Part shown: in pieces, positions 42,560 through 52,280 of the stretch
How positions within the stretch are numbered: position 1 is the stretch's first letter
Layout of the letters: every line of letters begins with the position of its first letter
Program-made: the position numbers and the translations under genes
The notes under the pieces: model-generated
What the model saw: only the letters and a program-made list of their open reading frames with translations
Database searches by the model: none
Told to the model about the DNA's origin: nothing
Source of the DNA: an uncultured Saccharophagus sp.
GTDB lineage: Bacteria; Pseudomonadota; Gammaproteobacteria; Pseudomonadales; Cellvibrionaceae
Direction: 5' to 3'
NCBI GenBank assembly: GCA_937920545.1
Contig: CAKZUG010000010.1
Coordinates: 1 to 59,584, forward strand
DNA length: 59,584 bases

Positions 42560-43873
42560 TTAACTCGCCATTAACGCTTCAATCTCTGCGCGCTCTTTGA
42601 TCACGTCTTTTGTGAGTACATCGCAACCATTCTGCGTGACTAATACGTCATCTTCTATGCGAATACCGATACCGCGCCACTTTTTATCAACGCTTGTATT
42701 GGAGGGAGACACATAAATACCGGGTTCAACAGTCATGACCATACCGGCCTCCAAATGACGCCACTCGCCCTCTATTTTGTAGTCGCCAACATCATGCACA
42801 TCTAAACCGATCCAATGACCGATCTTATGCATGTAAAATTCTTTGTATGCGCCCTGCTCTATTAATGTCGCCGTATTGCCCTGCAATAAACCTAAATCAA
42901 CCAAGCCCTGAGTAATAATCTCGACTGAGACTTCATGCGACGCGTTCCAATGGTTACCCGGTCGCACTTGCTCTATGGCGGCTTTTTGAGCGTTAAGTAC
43001 AACTTCATATAGTGCGGCTTGCTCGGGCGAAAAGACGCCACCAACAGGAAAGGTGCGGGTAATATCCGAGGCGTACCCTTCTAGCTCGCAACCTGCATCG
43101 ATCAAGACCAGGTCTTGCTTGTTAAGCGGTTGGTTGTTCTCGACATAATGCAATATACAAGCGTTATCACCACCACCCACTATCGCGTTATACGCCTGAA
43201 AACGCGCGCCACGCTGCTGACAGTAATGGTTGATGGTGGCTTCTAGCTGATATTCATAGTCGGCGGTTTTGGCTGCCTGCATGGCCGCCATATGCGCGTT
43301 AGAGGAGATCACCGCTGCACGGCGCATCACATCGACTTCAGCAGGGCTTTTAAACAAACGCATCTCGTGAATAAGGTGGTTTACATCGACAAACTCACCC
43401 GGTGGCGTTGCACCAGAACGAACCTTCTCGCGAATACTATTAACCCAATTCATCACTTGCTGGTCAAAGTGCGTGTTGCTGCCCATGGCATAATATACAC
43501 GCGAGCGGCCTTCCATTAAGCCAGGAAGAATCTCATCAATATCGTCGATCGGGAACGCATCACCCGCAAGGTAATCTCGACAGGCTCCTTCTGGGCCAGC
43601 GCGGTAACCGTCCCAGATTTCCTTTTCTTTGTCTTTGTCTCGACAAAATAAAACGTATTCGCCATGTTCACGGCCGGGTATAAGTACCAGCACCGATTCA
43701 GGCTCATTAAAACCACTTAAGTAAAAAAAATCGTTATCTTGTTTAAAGTAAAAATGAGTATCGCGGCTGCGCACTTTTTCGGTAGCACTTGGGATAATCG
43801 CAATGCTATTGAGCTCCATTTTAGCCATAAGTGTACGGCGTCGCTGGGCGTATTCTTGCTGTAATATTGTCAT
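42560..43873 (-). CDS. pepP: Xaa-Pro aminopeptidase (aminopeptidase P)
   Basis: A 437-residue creatinase-fold metallopeptidase that removes N-terminal residues before proline. The N-terminal domain (QEYAQRRRTL…) is followed by the catalytic domain with dinuclear metal ligands: two Asp in LVLIDAGCELEGYASDITRTF, His in HKIGHWIGLDVHD, Glu in MTVEPGIYV and Glu in GIRIEDDVLVT. Full length. Located between ygfB and ubiH as in E. coli. Confidence 0.95.
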   Translation of the reverse strand: MTILQQEYAQRRRTLMAKMELNSIAIIPSATEKVRSRDTHFYFKQDNDFFYLSGFNEPESVLVLIPGREHGEYVLFCRDKDKEKEIWDGYRAGPEGACRDYLAGDAFPIDDIDEILPGLMEGRSRVYYAMGSNTHFDQQVMNWVNSIREKVRSGATPPGEFVDVNHLIHEMRLFKSPAEVDVMRRAAVISSNAHMAAMQAAKTADYEYQLEATINHYCQQRGARFQAYNAIVGGGDNACILHYVENNQPLNKQDLVLIDAGCELEGYASDITRTFPVGGVFSPEQAALYEVVLNAQKAAIEQVRPGNHWNASHEVSVEIITQGLVDLGLLQGNTATLIEQGAYKEFYMHKIGHWIGLDVHDVGDYKIEGEWRHLEAGMVMTVEPGIYVSPSNTSVDKKWRGIGIRIEDDVLVTQNGCDVLTKDVIKERAEIEALMAS

Positions 43874-43916
43874 AGTATGCTGCCTTAAGACTGACTCAAA
43901 CTAACTATATGGTGCG

Positions 43917-44537
43917 TTAATGTAAGGATTGGCCTGATTGAGGTAGGCTGTCGTCGCTTGTGGGTACGGTTAATTCGCTAAAAACGGTTAACACAACAAT
44001 CTTTATGTACTCGACAGTTTGCATGATGTATTTCTCGTTTTCTTCACTCTCTTCAACGCCGTCATCGAGCTGGGCGATATGCGCTAAATCTTTAAGGCCC
44101 TCAGCCGATTCAGGGCTTAGCTTGGTTTGCGCATCTAACCCAGAGCAAACAATACCGTGTAAATAGCCTTGGCTCCACGCTGCTATTTCTTGAATGCGCC
44201 TAGCTAAGCTTGCGTCATCTTCGGGTAAAAGCATCGAAAAACTGAACTTATCTGAGCATAGCTGACTAAAGGTCTGCGTGTTTAAATCCGTTAGCAGTGT
44301 CTCGGTGGCTGTATCGAAGGTCTCACCCACATGCTCAAGATCACTAAACTCATACAGCGCCTTGAGCCATTTTTCGCTATCGAGCGTGTGAATAGGTGCT
44401 GCTGCTTCTTCTGGCTTTTGATCACTTGCACCCGATAATAAACCGCATAAAAAACCATGCACCTGAGAGGCAGAATGAATAGCGCCAACGTTTAATAACG
44501 TTTCATTAAGTAAAAAGTAGTCAATATGTGATGTCAT
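43917..44537 (-). CDS. ygfB: YgfB/YecA (UPF0149) family protein
   Basis: 206 residues from ATG 44537 (a longer frame to 44624 has no better signal). The UPF0149 features HGFLCGLLSG near residue 26 and a C-terminal AWSQGYLHGI are present. The family is small, helical and of uncertain role; in other species YgfB affects regulation of beta-lactamase genes. First gene of the ygfB-pepP-ubiHI run and divergent from the zapA locus. Confidence 0.88.
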   Translation of the reverse strand: MTSHIDYFLLNETLLNVGAIHSASQVHGFLCGLLSGASDQKPEEAAAPIHTLDSEKWLKALYEFSDLEHVGETFDTATETLLTDLNTQTFSQLCSDKFSFSMLLPEDDASLARRIQEIAAWSQGYLHGIVCSGLDAQTKLSPESAEGLKDLAHIAQLDDGVEESEENEKYIMQTVEYIKIVVLTVFSELTVPTSDDSLPQSGQSLH

Positions 44538-44705
44538 AGAAAAGATAGATTCCATAAAATTGAGTAAAGCAGCATAAAGGCAACCCTTTATGAAAGTATA
44601 AAAAAACCTCACAATGAGAAGCACACAGTATTAAAGCATCGTAAAATAGTATCATATCGTATACTATCCCTTGAAAATAACTTTATTATTTACAATAGGT
44701 TTTGG

Positions 44706-44921
44706 ATGTCGCACCTGGCAATAAAACAACTCGAAGAAAAAGTCGATTTACTGATTCGTAAATGTCGCAAACTTGAAAGCGAAAATGCGGCTATGCGTGA
44801 ACTCAGCAAAAACTGGGACGACGAGCGTGCCGTACTTATTGAAAAAAATACCGTTGCACGTACACGCGTTGAAGCGATGATTCAGCGTTTAAAATCTATA
44901 CATAATGAACCAGAGAATTAG
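44706..44921 (+). CDS. ZapB-like coiled-coil protein (TIGR02449 family)
   Basis: A 71-residue protein, almost entirely a coiled coil (KQLEEKVDLLIRKCRKLESEN…). This family is regularly encoded just upstream of zapA in gammaproteobacteria and is presumed to serve cell division. Five bp before zapA, so co-translated. Confidence 0.85.
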   Translation: MSHLAIKQLEEKVDLLIRKCRKLESENAAMRELSKNWDDERAVLIEKNTVARTRVEAMIQRLKSIHNEPEN

Positions 44922-44926
44922 TACTT

Positions 44927-45208
44927 GTGTCTGATGCTAACCGAGTCATTATTACCATACTCGATAAAGATTACCCCATTGCCTGTCCGCCTGAAGAGCG
45001 AGAAGCACTTCTGCGTGCCGCACAAGAATTAAACAACAGAATGCGTACCATTCGAAACACCGGTAGTATCATTGGTCTTGAGCGCATAGCCGTAATGGCT
45101 GCACTTAATTTATGCCATGAATTACATCAGATAAAAAATGGCTCGCTGGAAAATAGCAGTGAAGATATAACGCGCATTATAGATAAAATTGATGCCTCGC
45201 TGGAGTAG
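44927..45208 (+). CDS. zapA: Cell division protein ZapA
   Basis: 93 residues starting with GTG (44927). The ZapA features are ITILDKDYPIACPPEERE and a C-terminal helix with coiled-coil character. It cross-links FtsZ filaments at the division ring. Followed by the 6S RNA gene and fau, the conserved gammaproteobacterial order. Confidence 0.93.
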   Translation: MSDANRVIITILDKDYPIACPPEEREALLRAAQELNNRMRTIRNTGSIIGLERIAVMAALNLCHELHQIKNGSLENSSEDITRIIDKIDASLE

Positions 45209-45369
45209 TTTCTTTTTTTCCTTTTCTCGCTTACTTATTTGACGTGTTTATTTTAATCGGTATTAGTATAAGGTTTACACGCCAAAATGAGCACGATAAA
45301 AAACACATCAAGTTTCATTGTTTTTTTGTGATCTGAGCGCATAAAAAATTAGATTAGTTAGCAATATGG

Positions 45370-45398
45370 CTGGCATCATTTTTGGCGATAGGTATAAT
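45370..45398 (+). promoter_or_regulatory. Promoter of 6S RNA
   Basis: -35 CTGGCA (45370-45375), 17-base spacer, -10 TATAAT (45393-45398), placing the start at about 45404-45406, exactly where the closing stem of the RNA begins. Confidence 0.75.
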
Positions 45399-45403
45399 TA
45401 CTT

Positions 45404-45584
45404 CCATACCTAGGGTGTTTGCCAATTAGCGTAATCCCTGAGCCGATAACGTTACACCCGGAAGAGACTCGCATATAACGGTGTGCATGTCCGCTAGACG
45501 GAAAGCCTAAATTATATCAGACTCATCCCCCTTGAACTGTCGGGTTCAAGGTCTAGTTAATAGCGGCACTTCTGGGTATTCTTA
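45404..45584 (+). ncRNA. ssrS: 6S RNA
   Basis: About 180 nt between zapA and fau, the standard place for ssrS. It contains the conserved CCCTGAGCCGATA and, near the 3' end, CCTTGAAC...GGGTTCAAGG. The ends pair (ATACC with GGTAT) to close the rod-like structure with its central bubble, which mimics an open promoter and binds sigma-70 RNA polymerase in stationary phase. The exact 5' and 3' ends are estimates. Confidence 0.9.
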
Positions 45585-45611
45585 TTTTTTTAGCCTGTTT
45601 AGAGGCTCACC

Positions 45612-46205
45612 TTGACGACACCTACCCTTAAAAATACTACACACAACAAACGTATCCGCAACTCGATTAAAGCATTGCGCCAACACCTACCTAACGATAT
45701 TTTTGCGCGTAATAATCACGCTATCACCACTCACCTCATAGGGTTTAACCCGCTACAAAACGCCAAGCATATTGCGCTTTATATGGCACTAAAGGGAGAA
45801 GTTGACGTGTCGGCCATACTACAATGGATACACGCCCACACAGATAAACACGCTTATTTACCTATCACCCATGCTAACGGCACGCTCTCGTTTGCCGAAA
45901 TAACAGCCAAAAGCGGTTATATAAAGAATCAATATGGTATTTTAGAGCCAGACGAACTCTGCCCGCGCATAGATGTAAAAAGTTTGGATATTGTTTTAAC
46001 CCCACTTGTAGCGTTTAATAAGTCAAAAAAACGTTTAGGTATGGGAGGCGGCTATTACGATAGAACATTTGCATTTAAGCAAAATACGCAATTAGCGCCA
46101 CTATTAATTGGTTGTGCGCATACACTGCAAGAGGACACCGCCTTTACAAGCGAAAGCTGGGATATTGACTTAGATTATATTGTTACTGAAGAGTCACTAT
46201 TTTAG
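45612..46205 (+). CDS. fau: 5-formyltetrahydrofolate cyclo-ligase
   Basis: 197 residues starting at TTG 45612, supported by AGAGG six bases upstream. Family motifs include NKRIRNSIKALRQ at the N-terminus, GEVDVSAIL and the ATP/substrate loop GMGGGYYDRTF. Converts 5-formyl-THF to 5,10-methenyl-THF. Likely partly co-transcribed with the 6S RNA, as in E. coli. Ends at a bidirectional terminator. Confidence 0.93.
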   Translation: MTTPTLKNTTHNKRIRNSIKALRQHLPNDIFARNNHAITTHLIGFNPLQNAKHIALYMALKGEVDVSAILQWIHAHTDKHAYLPITHANGTLSFAEITAKSGYIKNQYGILEPDELCPRIDVKSLDIVLTPLVAFNKSKKRLGMGGGYYDRTFAFKQNTQLAPLLIGCAHTLQEDTAFTSESWDIDLDYIVTEESLF

Positions 46206-46253
46206 TGTGGTGCCGATTTAAGCTTTACGCTTAAATAAAAAAACAGGCTAAAA

Positions 46254-46278
46254 AAAAGCCAGCATAAGCTGGCTTTTT
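46254..46278. terminator. Bidirectional terminator between fau and the OmpA gene
   Basis: AAAAGCCAGC (46254-46263) pairs perfectly with GCTGGCTTTT (46268-46277) around ATAA, with A- and T-runs on both sides. Confidence 0.9.
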
Positions 46279-46297
46279 ACAAACAGAAAGGTAAAAA

Positions 46298-47362
46298 TTA
46301 CTTTTTAACGTTGGTTACTTTTTCTGCGCTTACTTCTGCAACAACACGGCGATTTTGCGCGCGGCCTTCAGCTGTTGCATTATCACCAATAAAGTTAACT
46401 TCGCCATAACCTTTTGCACCAACACGGCTAGAGCTTACGCCCAACTCATTAGTCAGTACAGCTGCAACAGCTTTTGCACGACGGTCTGATAACTTACGGT
46501 TGTACTCTGCAGAACCGCGGTCATCAGTGTAACCCTGAATTTCTACTGTTGTACCTTTGTACTGAGATAAGAAATCAGCGACCTGCTTAACTTCTGGGTA
46601 ATACTCGCTAGTCACTTCAGAAGAGTTGTTAGCAAAGTTAACACGTAATTCAATGGTTACGTTTTCTTTAAGAACAACCGCGCAACCTGACGCATCGACT
46701 TTTAGACCGTCTTGAGTGCTAGGACAGTTATCATCTTTATCAAATACGCCGTCACCATCAGTATCAACAGGAGCAGCAACTACAGGAGCAACTACAACTG
46801 GCGCAACAATAGGCGCTGGCGCTGGCGCTTTTGTCCCACGCTCACCAAAATTATAACCAATAGCAAGACGCGTAAGTAAATCATCTAGCTCGTTACTATC
46901 GATAGTTTGAGTTTTGATCACGTCTAAACGTGCAATCACATCGCTGCTACCAAAATAATGCTTAAGACCCACACCTAAATCACCAAAAGCGTTTGAGCTA
47001 TCGCTATCGCCCACTTCCAATTCACGGTTAGATAAACCCAAAGTTACGAAAGGTTTAGTATTTTCCCACACGTCAAATTGTAGTAAACCGTTTAAACCGA
47101 TGCGTACAAGATCACCTTCAGCATCCGTTAAACCTTTAATATCCGCTGTACCTTTTGTGCCCCATAATTCAACAAAAAAGTTATTGTTAACAGGGAAAGC
47201 AACACCAAGCTCTGGCGTTACTGTGTCATCAAAGCCAGCCATACGGTCAAAGTTTGTGTGTAAAGCGCCAAGGTAAACCTCTGGGCTACTCTCATCCGCT
47301 TGAGTATTTGCTGTAACCATAGCAACTGTTGCTACTGCCGCTAATAAACTTAACTTCTTCAT
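46298..47362 (-). CDS. OmpA-family outer-membrane protein
   Basis: 354 residues. Signal peptide (cleaved near NTQA), an eight-stranded barrel-like N-terminal domain (about 25-180), an Ala/Pro/Val hinge (APAPAPIVAPVVV…), one calcium-binding TSP3 motif (DTDGDGVFDKDDNCP, ~204-218) and a C-terminal OmpA peptidoglycan-binding domain (VNFANNSSEV … GYTDDRGSAEYNRKLSDRRA). It links the outer membrane to the wall. GGAG precedes the ATG and an AT-rich TATATAAT lies about 47 bp upstream. Confidence 0.93.
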   Translation of the reverse strand: MKKLSLLAAVATVAMVTANTQADESSPEVYLGALHTNFDRMAGFDDTVTPELGVAFPVNNNFFVELWGTKGTADIKGLTDAEGDLVRIGLNGLLQFDVWENTKPFVTLGLSNRELEVGDSDSSNAFGDLGVGLKHYFGSSDVIARLDVIKTQTIDSNELDDLLTRLAIGYNFGERGTKAPAPAPIVAPVVVAPVVAAPVDTDGDGVFDKDDNCPSTQDGLKVDASGCAVVLKENVTIELRVNFANNSSEVTSEYYPEVKQVADFLSQYKGTTVEIQGYTDDRGSAEYNRKLSDRRAKAVAAVLTNELGVSSSRVGAKGYGEVNFIGDNATAEGRAQNRRVVAEVSAEKVTNVKK

Positions 47363-47614
47363 ATCCGCTCCATAATGGGATTTTTTATTTTCGTTGACTT
47401 ACAATAATTATATAATCAGCGCAATTGTAGCACTCATATAATGTTCTTGTGAAAAAAGTAACGCACCTAATTAATATTAGAAATACTGATAGGTACTTGT
47501 TAGCTTTTATGCTGTGCACAATATAACTTTTTAATCTGAACTTAATCTTAAGGCAGCCCTAACTAATACTAAATAATACTTGATTACAACCAATCATTAA
47601 AATTTAAAAGCTTT

Positions 47615-48931
47615 TTACCTAAGCGAATCTACACGCTTATATGCTAAATACCACCCCAATAAAGCGACTAACAATGCTCCAATTGTTAACCCAATATATA
47701 TGCCTACCGCCCCATACATATAGCCTCCCAACCAAACAAACGGAAATGTAAATACTGTTGCTTTTAAAAAGTTAAGTAATGTTGCCAAAGCTGGTGCCTT
47801 AATATTATTGAACAATGCATTGGTCGCGAAAGTAATACCATTAAAGATAAAAATAATACTTAGCCCGTAGCAAAATACATATATTAACGTAGCCGCATCA
47901 CCTTCTGCTTGAAACATTGAGACAAATAATGGTGCAAATAAGGCTAACGCCAAACAGGCGACCAAACAATACAACACTATAAATTTAATACTTGAATGCA
48001 GGACGGTCATAATACGATCAAACTTTTCCGCCCCTAAATTTTGCCCAGCAATAGGCCCAATTGAGCCAGATAAAGCAAATAACCCTGCAAACGCTAATGG
48101 CTGGATTTTTGAAATAATGGCATGCCCTGCAACGGCACTGTCGCCAAACTGCGCCATGGAGGCCGTAACAAAAGCCACTCCGATAGGAGATGACAAATTG
48201 GTTAATACCGCAGGAAAAGCGATATGAGCATAATTTTTAGCATCACTCACGACTTTTAGTAGGTGAGGTTTAGCCAGTAAATCATACTTCTTGATAATCA
48301 CCTGTAAACCATAAGCCACCATGGCAATACGAGAAATAAATGTTGCAACTGCAGCGCCTTCGATCCCCATATCAAACCCAAAAATAAAAATAGGATCAAG
48401 AATAGCGTTCACAAAACCGCCCACGAGTGTGACGTACATAGCGACCTTGGCTTGACCGATAGCGCGTATAACACCACTGGAACACATCGCTAATGCAAGT
48501 AAAGGCAGGCTAGGCAATATAATATACATATATTGATAAGCCAGGAGATGCGCGTCCCCTTTTGCCCCTAAAAAGCTCAATATATCGCCTAAAAACCACA
48601 AAACGAGCAGTGAAACGGGAAGTGTAATAGCCACAATAATAAGAAAGACATTGCCGATAAGATGCTTAGTAGTGTCTTTTTCCCCACGGCCAATAGCCTG
48701 AGATATCATGGCCGAGCAACCAATAGACAAACCTATACATAAACTGAGCGTGAAAAAGAGAATAGAACCGGCGTAGCCAACAGCTGCGGCAATCGCGACC
48801 TCACCTAAAAGGCTCAACCAATACATATCGACAAGATCAACTAAAAACAAAGACATCAAGCCCGCCGTTGAAGCAAATGTCATTATGCTAATATGTTTAA
48901 AAATGGAACCTTCGGTAAATCGCGCCTGCAT
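47615..48931 (-). CDS. MATE family efflux transporter
   Basis: About 438 residues from ATG 48931 with twelve membrane helices. The N-terminus (FTEGSIFKHISIMTF…LVDLVDMYWLSLLGE) matches the standard MATE start; upstream starts at 48970 or 49060 would add a non-typical helix. Further family signatures are GLSIGCSAMISQAIGRG and AIGQAKVAMY. Exports cationic or hydrophobic compounds against Na+ or H+ gradients. Stands alone, and no regulator is adjacent. Confidence 0.88.
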   Translation of the reverse strand: MQARFTEGSIFKHISIMTFASTAGLMSLFLVDLVDMYWLSLLGEVAIAAAVGYAGSILFFTLSLCIGLSIGCSAMISQAIGRGEKDTTKHLIGNVFLIIVAITLPVSLLVLWFLGDILSFLGAKGDAHLLAYQYMYIILPSLPLLALAMCSSGVIRAIGQAKVAMYVTLVGGFVNAILDPIFIFGFDMGIEGAAVATFISRIAMVAYGLQVIIKKYDLLAKPHLLKVVSDAKNYAHIAFPAVLTNLSSPIGVAFVTASMAQFGDSAVAGHAIISKIQPLAFAGLFALSGSIGPIAGQNLGAEKFDRIMTVLHSSIKFIVLYCLVACLALALFAPLFVSMFQAEGDAATLIYVFCYGLSIIFIFNGITFATNALFNNIKAPALATLLNFLKATVFTFPFVWLGGYMYGAVGIYIGLTIGALLVALLGWYLAYKRVDSLR

Positions 48932-49313
48932 AATACATAAGCCTAAAAAAATAATGAGCCATAAGACCATAGACTCTACGACAATAAAAGATAAAAAATC
49001 CCCCTTATCGCTATCGAAGTCAGATTCAACGTGAGATAAAAAATTGGAACCTATATACAACAGTCTAAATCAGAACTATGCACGACTCATAAACCTTAAT
49101 ATGTAGTAGAGTTTTAAACTATACAAGAAATTGGCCGTGGTAAATGCGCCTTCCTCAAAAATGAAGGCCTATTGATAGTGACTTCATCATTTGATCACGA
49201 CGACCACGTATTAACACGCTACTATATAAATAGGCATGCTAACGTCTTTACCTTTAGGTAAACTGCCCCAAGCAACAGTAGGCTTTATTCAAGAGATATT
49301 TTTGAGAGATACT

Positions 49314-50903
49314 ATGTATTTATCCATTAAACCGGCAATAATTAAAACAGTTATAACACTTGCACTCCCATTTACGATAAGTGCATGCGGCGGTTCAGGC
49401 CAGGGGGGGCTAAACCCAACAATTACTGACAATGGGAGCCTTAACCCTGAAGGCGTTCCACCTAGCTTAAACCCTCTTGGTGCCGCTGCTGGCACAAATA
49501 ATTCTGGAAGCCTTAACCCTGGAGGAGCAGCTGTAGGGCAGCTCAACCCAAGCGGAAGCCTCAATGCTGGTGGTGCAGCTATTGGCACGTTCAACTCGGG
49601 CAGCCTTAATCCTTTTGGCGCAGCAGTCGATACAAATAATTCAGGTAGTCTAAACCCCGGTGGGGCAATAGGCGCTAGCGTCTCGATAACCACAAAGCCA
49701 GAACCAGAAACACAAGACGAACCGCTTGCAGATACAGCAGCGTTCATCTCAACAAGTCCGACGGCAGCATTGATGGTGCCTTGTATTCAAGCCGATACTG
49801 TTGATGCTATCTGCTCGTTTGAGACGCTACCTTTAATTGGCTTAAGTGATCGTCAAAACACAGCTATTGATAAGATTATGTCCCGGGTTATTGTGTCTCA
49901 TACATGGATGGGCACTCGCATTCAAGCCGTACTTGAGACCTTACCTACCGATATGCTGCCATTGTTTGATGCTGTCACTAGCATTGTTATTGATGATGAT
50001 GTGCGCCCTGCATATTACGACCCTAATACAGGTGCGATTTACCTTGACCCTTCGTACCTCTGGTTAACGCCAGAAGAAGCAGCCACTATCAACCCAAAAA
50101 CAGATTTTAGAGCCGATTTTGATGCCGGCTTACAATATATTAGTGCGACGCGTACCACTAAAAACGGTCAAAGAACAGGATCGTTTCACGATTTTAGAAC
50201 GGCAATTCAATCCCGTTCACTGAGTGATATTTTGGACAATGTGGCAGCGTTACTACTCCATGAACTTGCCCATGCTAATGATTTTTTCCCTGTTGGTCAG
50301 CGCGATCAAATAGATAGTACTAAAAAGCCAAACAGTGAGAATGCACTCGCTAAAGACACAAGTATCTCCCAGGGCTTATTTGAACAAGCGCCGTTAGTAT
50401 CGTCTATTTTAAATAAACTTGGGCAGGTCTCCTACCTCGGTCGCTCGCCCACATCAGATGAGAGAGCGTTAACCGCACAGCAAGCGGGTGAAGAATTTGA
50501 ACAAGACCATGCCAATGTGAATTATGCTTATGCCTCGTCGTTCGAGGATACAGCATCGTTATTTGAAGAAGCCATGATGAAGTATTTTTTTGATATTGAT
50601 CAAGATACCTCATTTTTGAATAAACCCGCAGATGGGGACAGCGTATTTTGCGAAGATTACACCATTGCCTGGGGAGTGCGTAATCGTATAGGCGATATTC
50701 ATGTAAAAGACCGCGCACAATATGTGGTTAGCCAAATATTGCCGAACCTACCTAATATTGAATTGTTTTTTCAAGATTTACCTTCGCCAACATCACTTAA
50801 CATTGGCGGTGACTGGTGCTTAAAAGCCCCATCAACAACTATATCTGAGCAAAATACTAATATTAAAACGCCTTTTAGCCGTGAAGAATTACTACCTAAA
50901 TAA
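49314..50903 (+). CDS. Lipoprotein with SLNPxGA repeats and an HExxH motif
   Basis: 529 residues from ATG 49314 (GAGAG six bases upstream; longer frames start before any signal). Lipobox ISAC (Cys25). Residues ~30-120 are a repeat-rich linker of units resembling SGSLNPGGAA with NTNNSG spacers. The remaining ~400 residues contain LLLHELAHANDFF (HELAH at 316-320) followed about 100 residues later by EDTASLFEEAMM, a layout suggestive of a zinc metallopeptidase with a downstream Glu ligand. I do not recognise a named family. Anchored in the outer membrane, facing the periplasm or surface. Ends at a 24-bp hairpin terminator. Confidence 0.75.
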   Translation: MYLSIKPAIIKTVITLALPFTISACGGSGQGGLNPTITDNGSLNPEGVPPSLNPLGAAAGTNNSGSLNPGGAAVGQLNPSGSLNAGGAAIGTFNSGSLNPFGAAVDTNNSGSLNPGGAIGASVSITTKPEPETQDEPLADTAAFISTSPTAALMVPCIQADTVDAICSFETLPLIGLSDRQNTAIDKIMSRVIVSHTWMGTRIQAVLETLPTDMLPLFDAVTSIVIDDDVRPAYYDPNTGAIYLDPSYLWLTPEEAATINPKTDFRADFDAGLQYISATRTTKNGQRTGSFHDFRTAIQSRSLSDILDNVAALLLHELAHANDFFPVGQRDQIDSTKKPNSENALAKDTSISQGLFEQAPLVSSILNKLGQVSYLGRSPTSDERALTAQQAGEEFEQDHANVNYAYASSFEDTASLFEEAMMKYFFDIDQDTSFLNKPADGDSVFCEDYTIAWGVRNRIGDIHVKDRAQYVVSQILPNLPNIELFFQDLPSPTSLNIGGDWCLKAPSTTISEQNTNIKTPFSREELLPK

Positions 50904-50922
50904 AGGCTTCGGGCGCAATTAA

Positions 50923-50977
50923 CCGCCATCAAAAAAGCCGATAAGTGTTATATACTTATCGGCTTTTTTGATGGCGG
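50923..50977. terminator. Strong bidirectional terminator
   Basis: A perfect 24-bp inverted repeat (50923-50946 with 50954-50977, 7-base loop GTTATAT) containing AAAAAAGCCGATAAGT / ACTTATCGGCTTTTTT, between two convergent genes. Confidence 0.95.
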
Positions 50978-51018
50978 TATCACGCAGTGCGGAACATAAC
51001 AAAAGATAAAAATAATAG

Positions 51019-52164
51019 TTATAACGTAGCCGGCTCAATATAAGAAGGCCACTTAACCTCACCTTTGTAACCTGTAGGCACCAAATGACCACCGTGGCTG
51101 ACCTTGTAAGAAACAACGCTGTGGCTTTGTCTGTTTGCGACAATCAGTAACCCGTGCTCATCGAGTAGAGAGAAATAGCGTGGCCAATTACCTTCAGTTG
51201 ACACTGTGTTAACAAATGTAGCCTGACCTTTTGAATCCAAGGTGAAATGCGCGAGACTGTCGTGACCACGATTTGACGTATAAACGTGCTTACCATCTTG
51301 GCTAATTTCAATATGGCCCGCCTGATTATGTTGATCAAAATCACTTGGTAGGGTGGATATACGCTGCTCAACCTCAAATACACCATCGCTTTTCACGCTT
51401 GCCACAACCAACGTATTATCAAGCTCATTTAAAATATAAACGCGCTTTTGTGTTGGGTGAAAAACAAGGTGACGAGGGCCAGCACCTGCTTTAGCCTTAT
51501 GCGCGATAGTCGATTTAACAACCCGCTTACCATCAGCACTTATAGTGTGCTGTAGAATGTTATCGGCCCCTAAATCAACAGCGTAAAGAGTGTTTACCTG
51601 CCAAGGAGACCACTTCACCCAATGTGCGTGAGGTGATTTCTGCCTGTCAGTAACGGAGCGACCTTTATGGGCAATAATCAATGGGCTTTGCTGTATCTCG
51701 CCAGTGGTCTTTAAACCAAACACAGAGACGTTGCCGCCGGTATAATTTGCTGTTGCCACAAGTGTTTGATCTGGGCTAAAAGCAATATAACAAGGGGAGG
51801 CGCCTTCGGTAAGAACACTGTTTATTTTAACAAATTTATCGTTATCAGCTTTTTTATACGCAGCCAGAACACCATCATCAGCGCGCTCAACAGCATATAA
51901 AACATCACGTTTAGACTGCGCTAAAAACGAGGGCGACTGAGCATCAATCACTTTTTCAGACGGTGTAAATTCGCCGGTTTCAGTATTCACCGACATACGA
52001 TAGACGCCATCACTGATACTGGGATCGTATGTACCAACATACATAGGTAATAGCGTATTATTGTGTGTTTTGTACTGACATCCGGCCAGCACCATTAATG
52101 CTGCCATACTTGCTATGCCTACAAAAGAAAGCACAGTAATTTTTTTACCCCATTGCGGCTTCAT
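51019..52164 (-). CDS. Lactonase-family beta-propeller lipoprotein (6-phosphogluconolactonase-like)
   Basis: 381 residues from ATG 52164 (AGGA five bases upstream; ATG 52170 is too close to that site). Lipobox VLAGC after a hydrophobic stretch. The seven-bladed lactonase propeller has LLPMYVGTYDP, SPCYIAFSPDQTLVATANYTGGNVSVF, GAGPRHLVFHPTQKRVYILNEL and SNRGHDSLAHF. Related to YbhE/Pgl, but export and lipidation make a cytoplasmic pentose-phosphate role unlikely; sugar-lactone hydrolysis outside the inner membrane is an inference. Confidence 0.88.
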   Translation of the reverse strand: MKPQWGKKITVLSFVGIASMAALMVLAGCQYKTHNNTLLPMYVGTYDPSISDGVYRMSVNTETGEFTPSEKVIDAQSPSFLAQSKRDVLYAVERADDGVLAAYKKADNDKFVKINSVLTEGASPCYIAFSPDQTLVATANYTGGNVSVFGLKTTGEIQQSPLIIAHKGRSVTDRQKSPHAHWVKWSPWQVNTLYAVDLGADNILQHTISADGKRVVKSTIAHKAKAGAGPRHLVFHPTQKRVYILNELDNTLVVASVKSDGVFEVEQRISTLPSDFDQHNQAGHIEISQDGKHVYTSNRGHDSLAHFTLDSKGQATFVNTVSTEGNWPRYFSLLDEHGLLIVANRQSHSVVSYKVSHGGHLVPTGYKGEVKWPSYIEPATL

Positions 52165-52199
52165 ATCCATCCTAAAATCAACTCATTATTATTAAAAAA

Positions 52200-52235
52200 A
52201 CATTTACGCGCCAAGTTACCATAACATAGGCGCGT
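52200..52235 (-). terminator. Probable terminator of ilvD
   Basis: ACGCGCC (52206-52212) pairs with GGCGCGT (52229-52235). On the minus strand it is followed by AAATG and a run of seven T, about 45 bp after the ilvD stop and before the next start. Confidence 0.65.
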
Positions 52236-52280
52236 ATTTTTCAAACATTTTTTTGAACTTGTCGCTTATTTAACTTGAAC

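Noticed and set aside
44706-46205. A novel small RNA after zapA
   Set aside because: The sequence motifs and position identify it as the ordinary 6S RNA.
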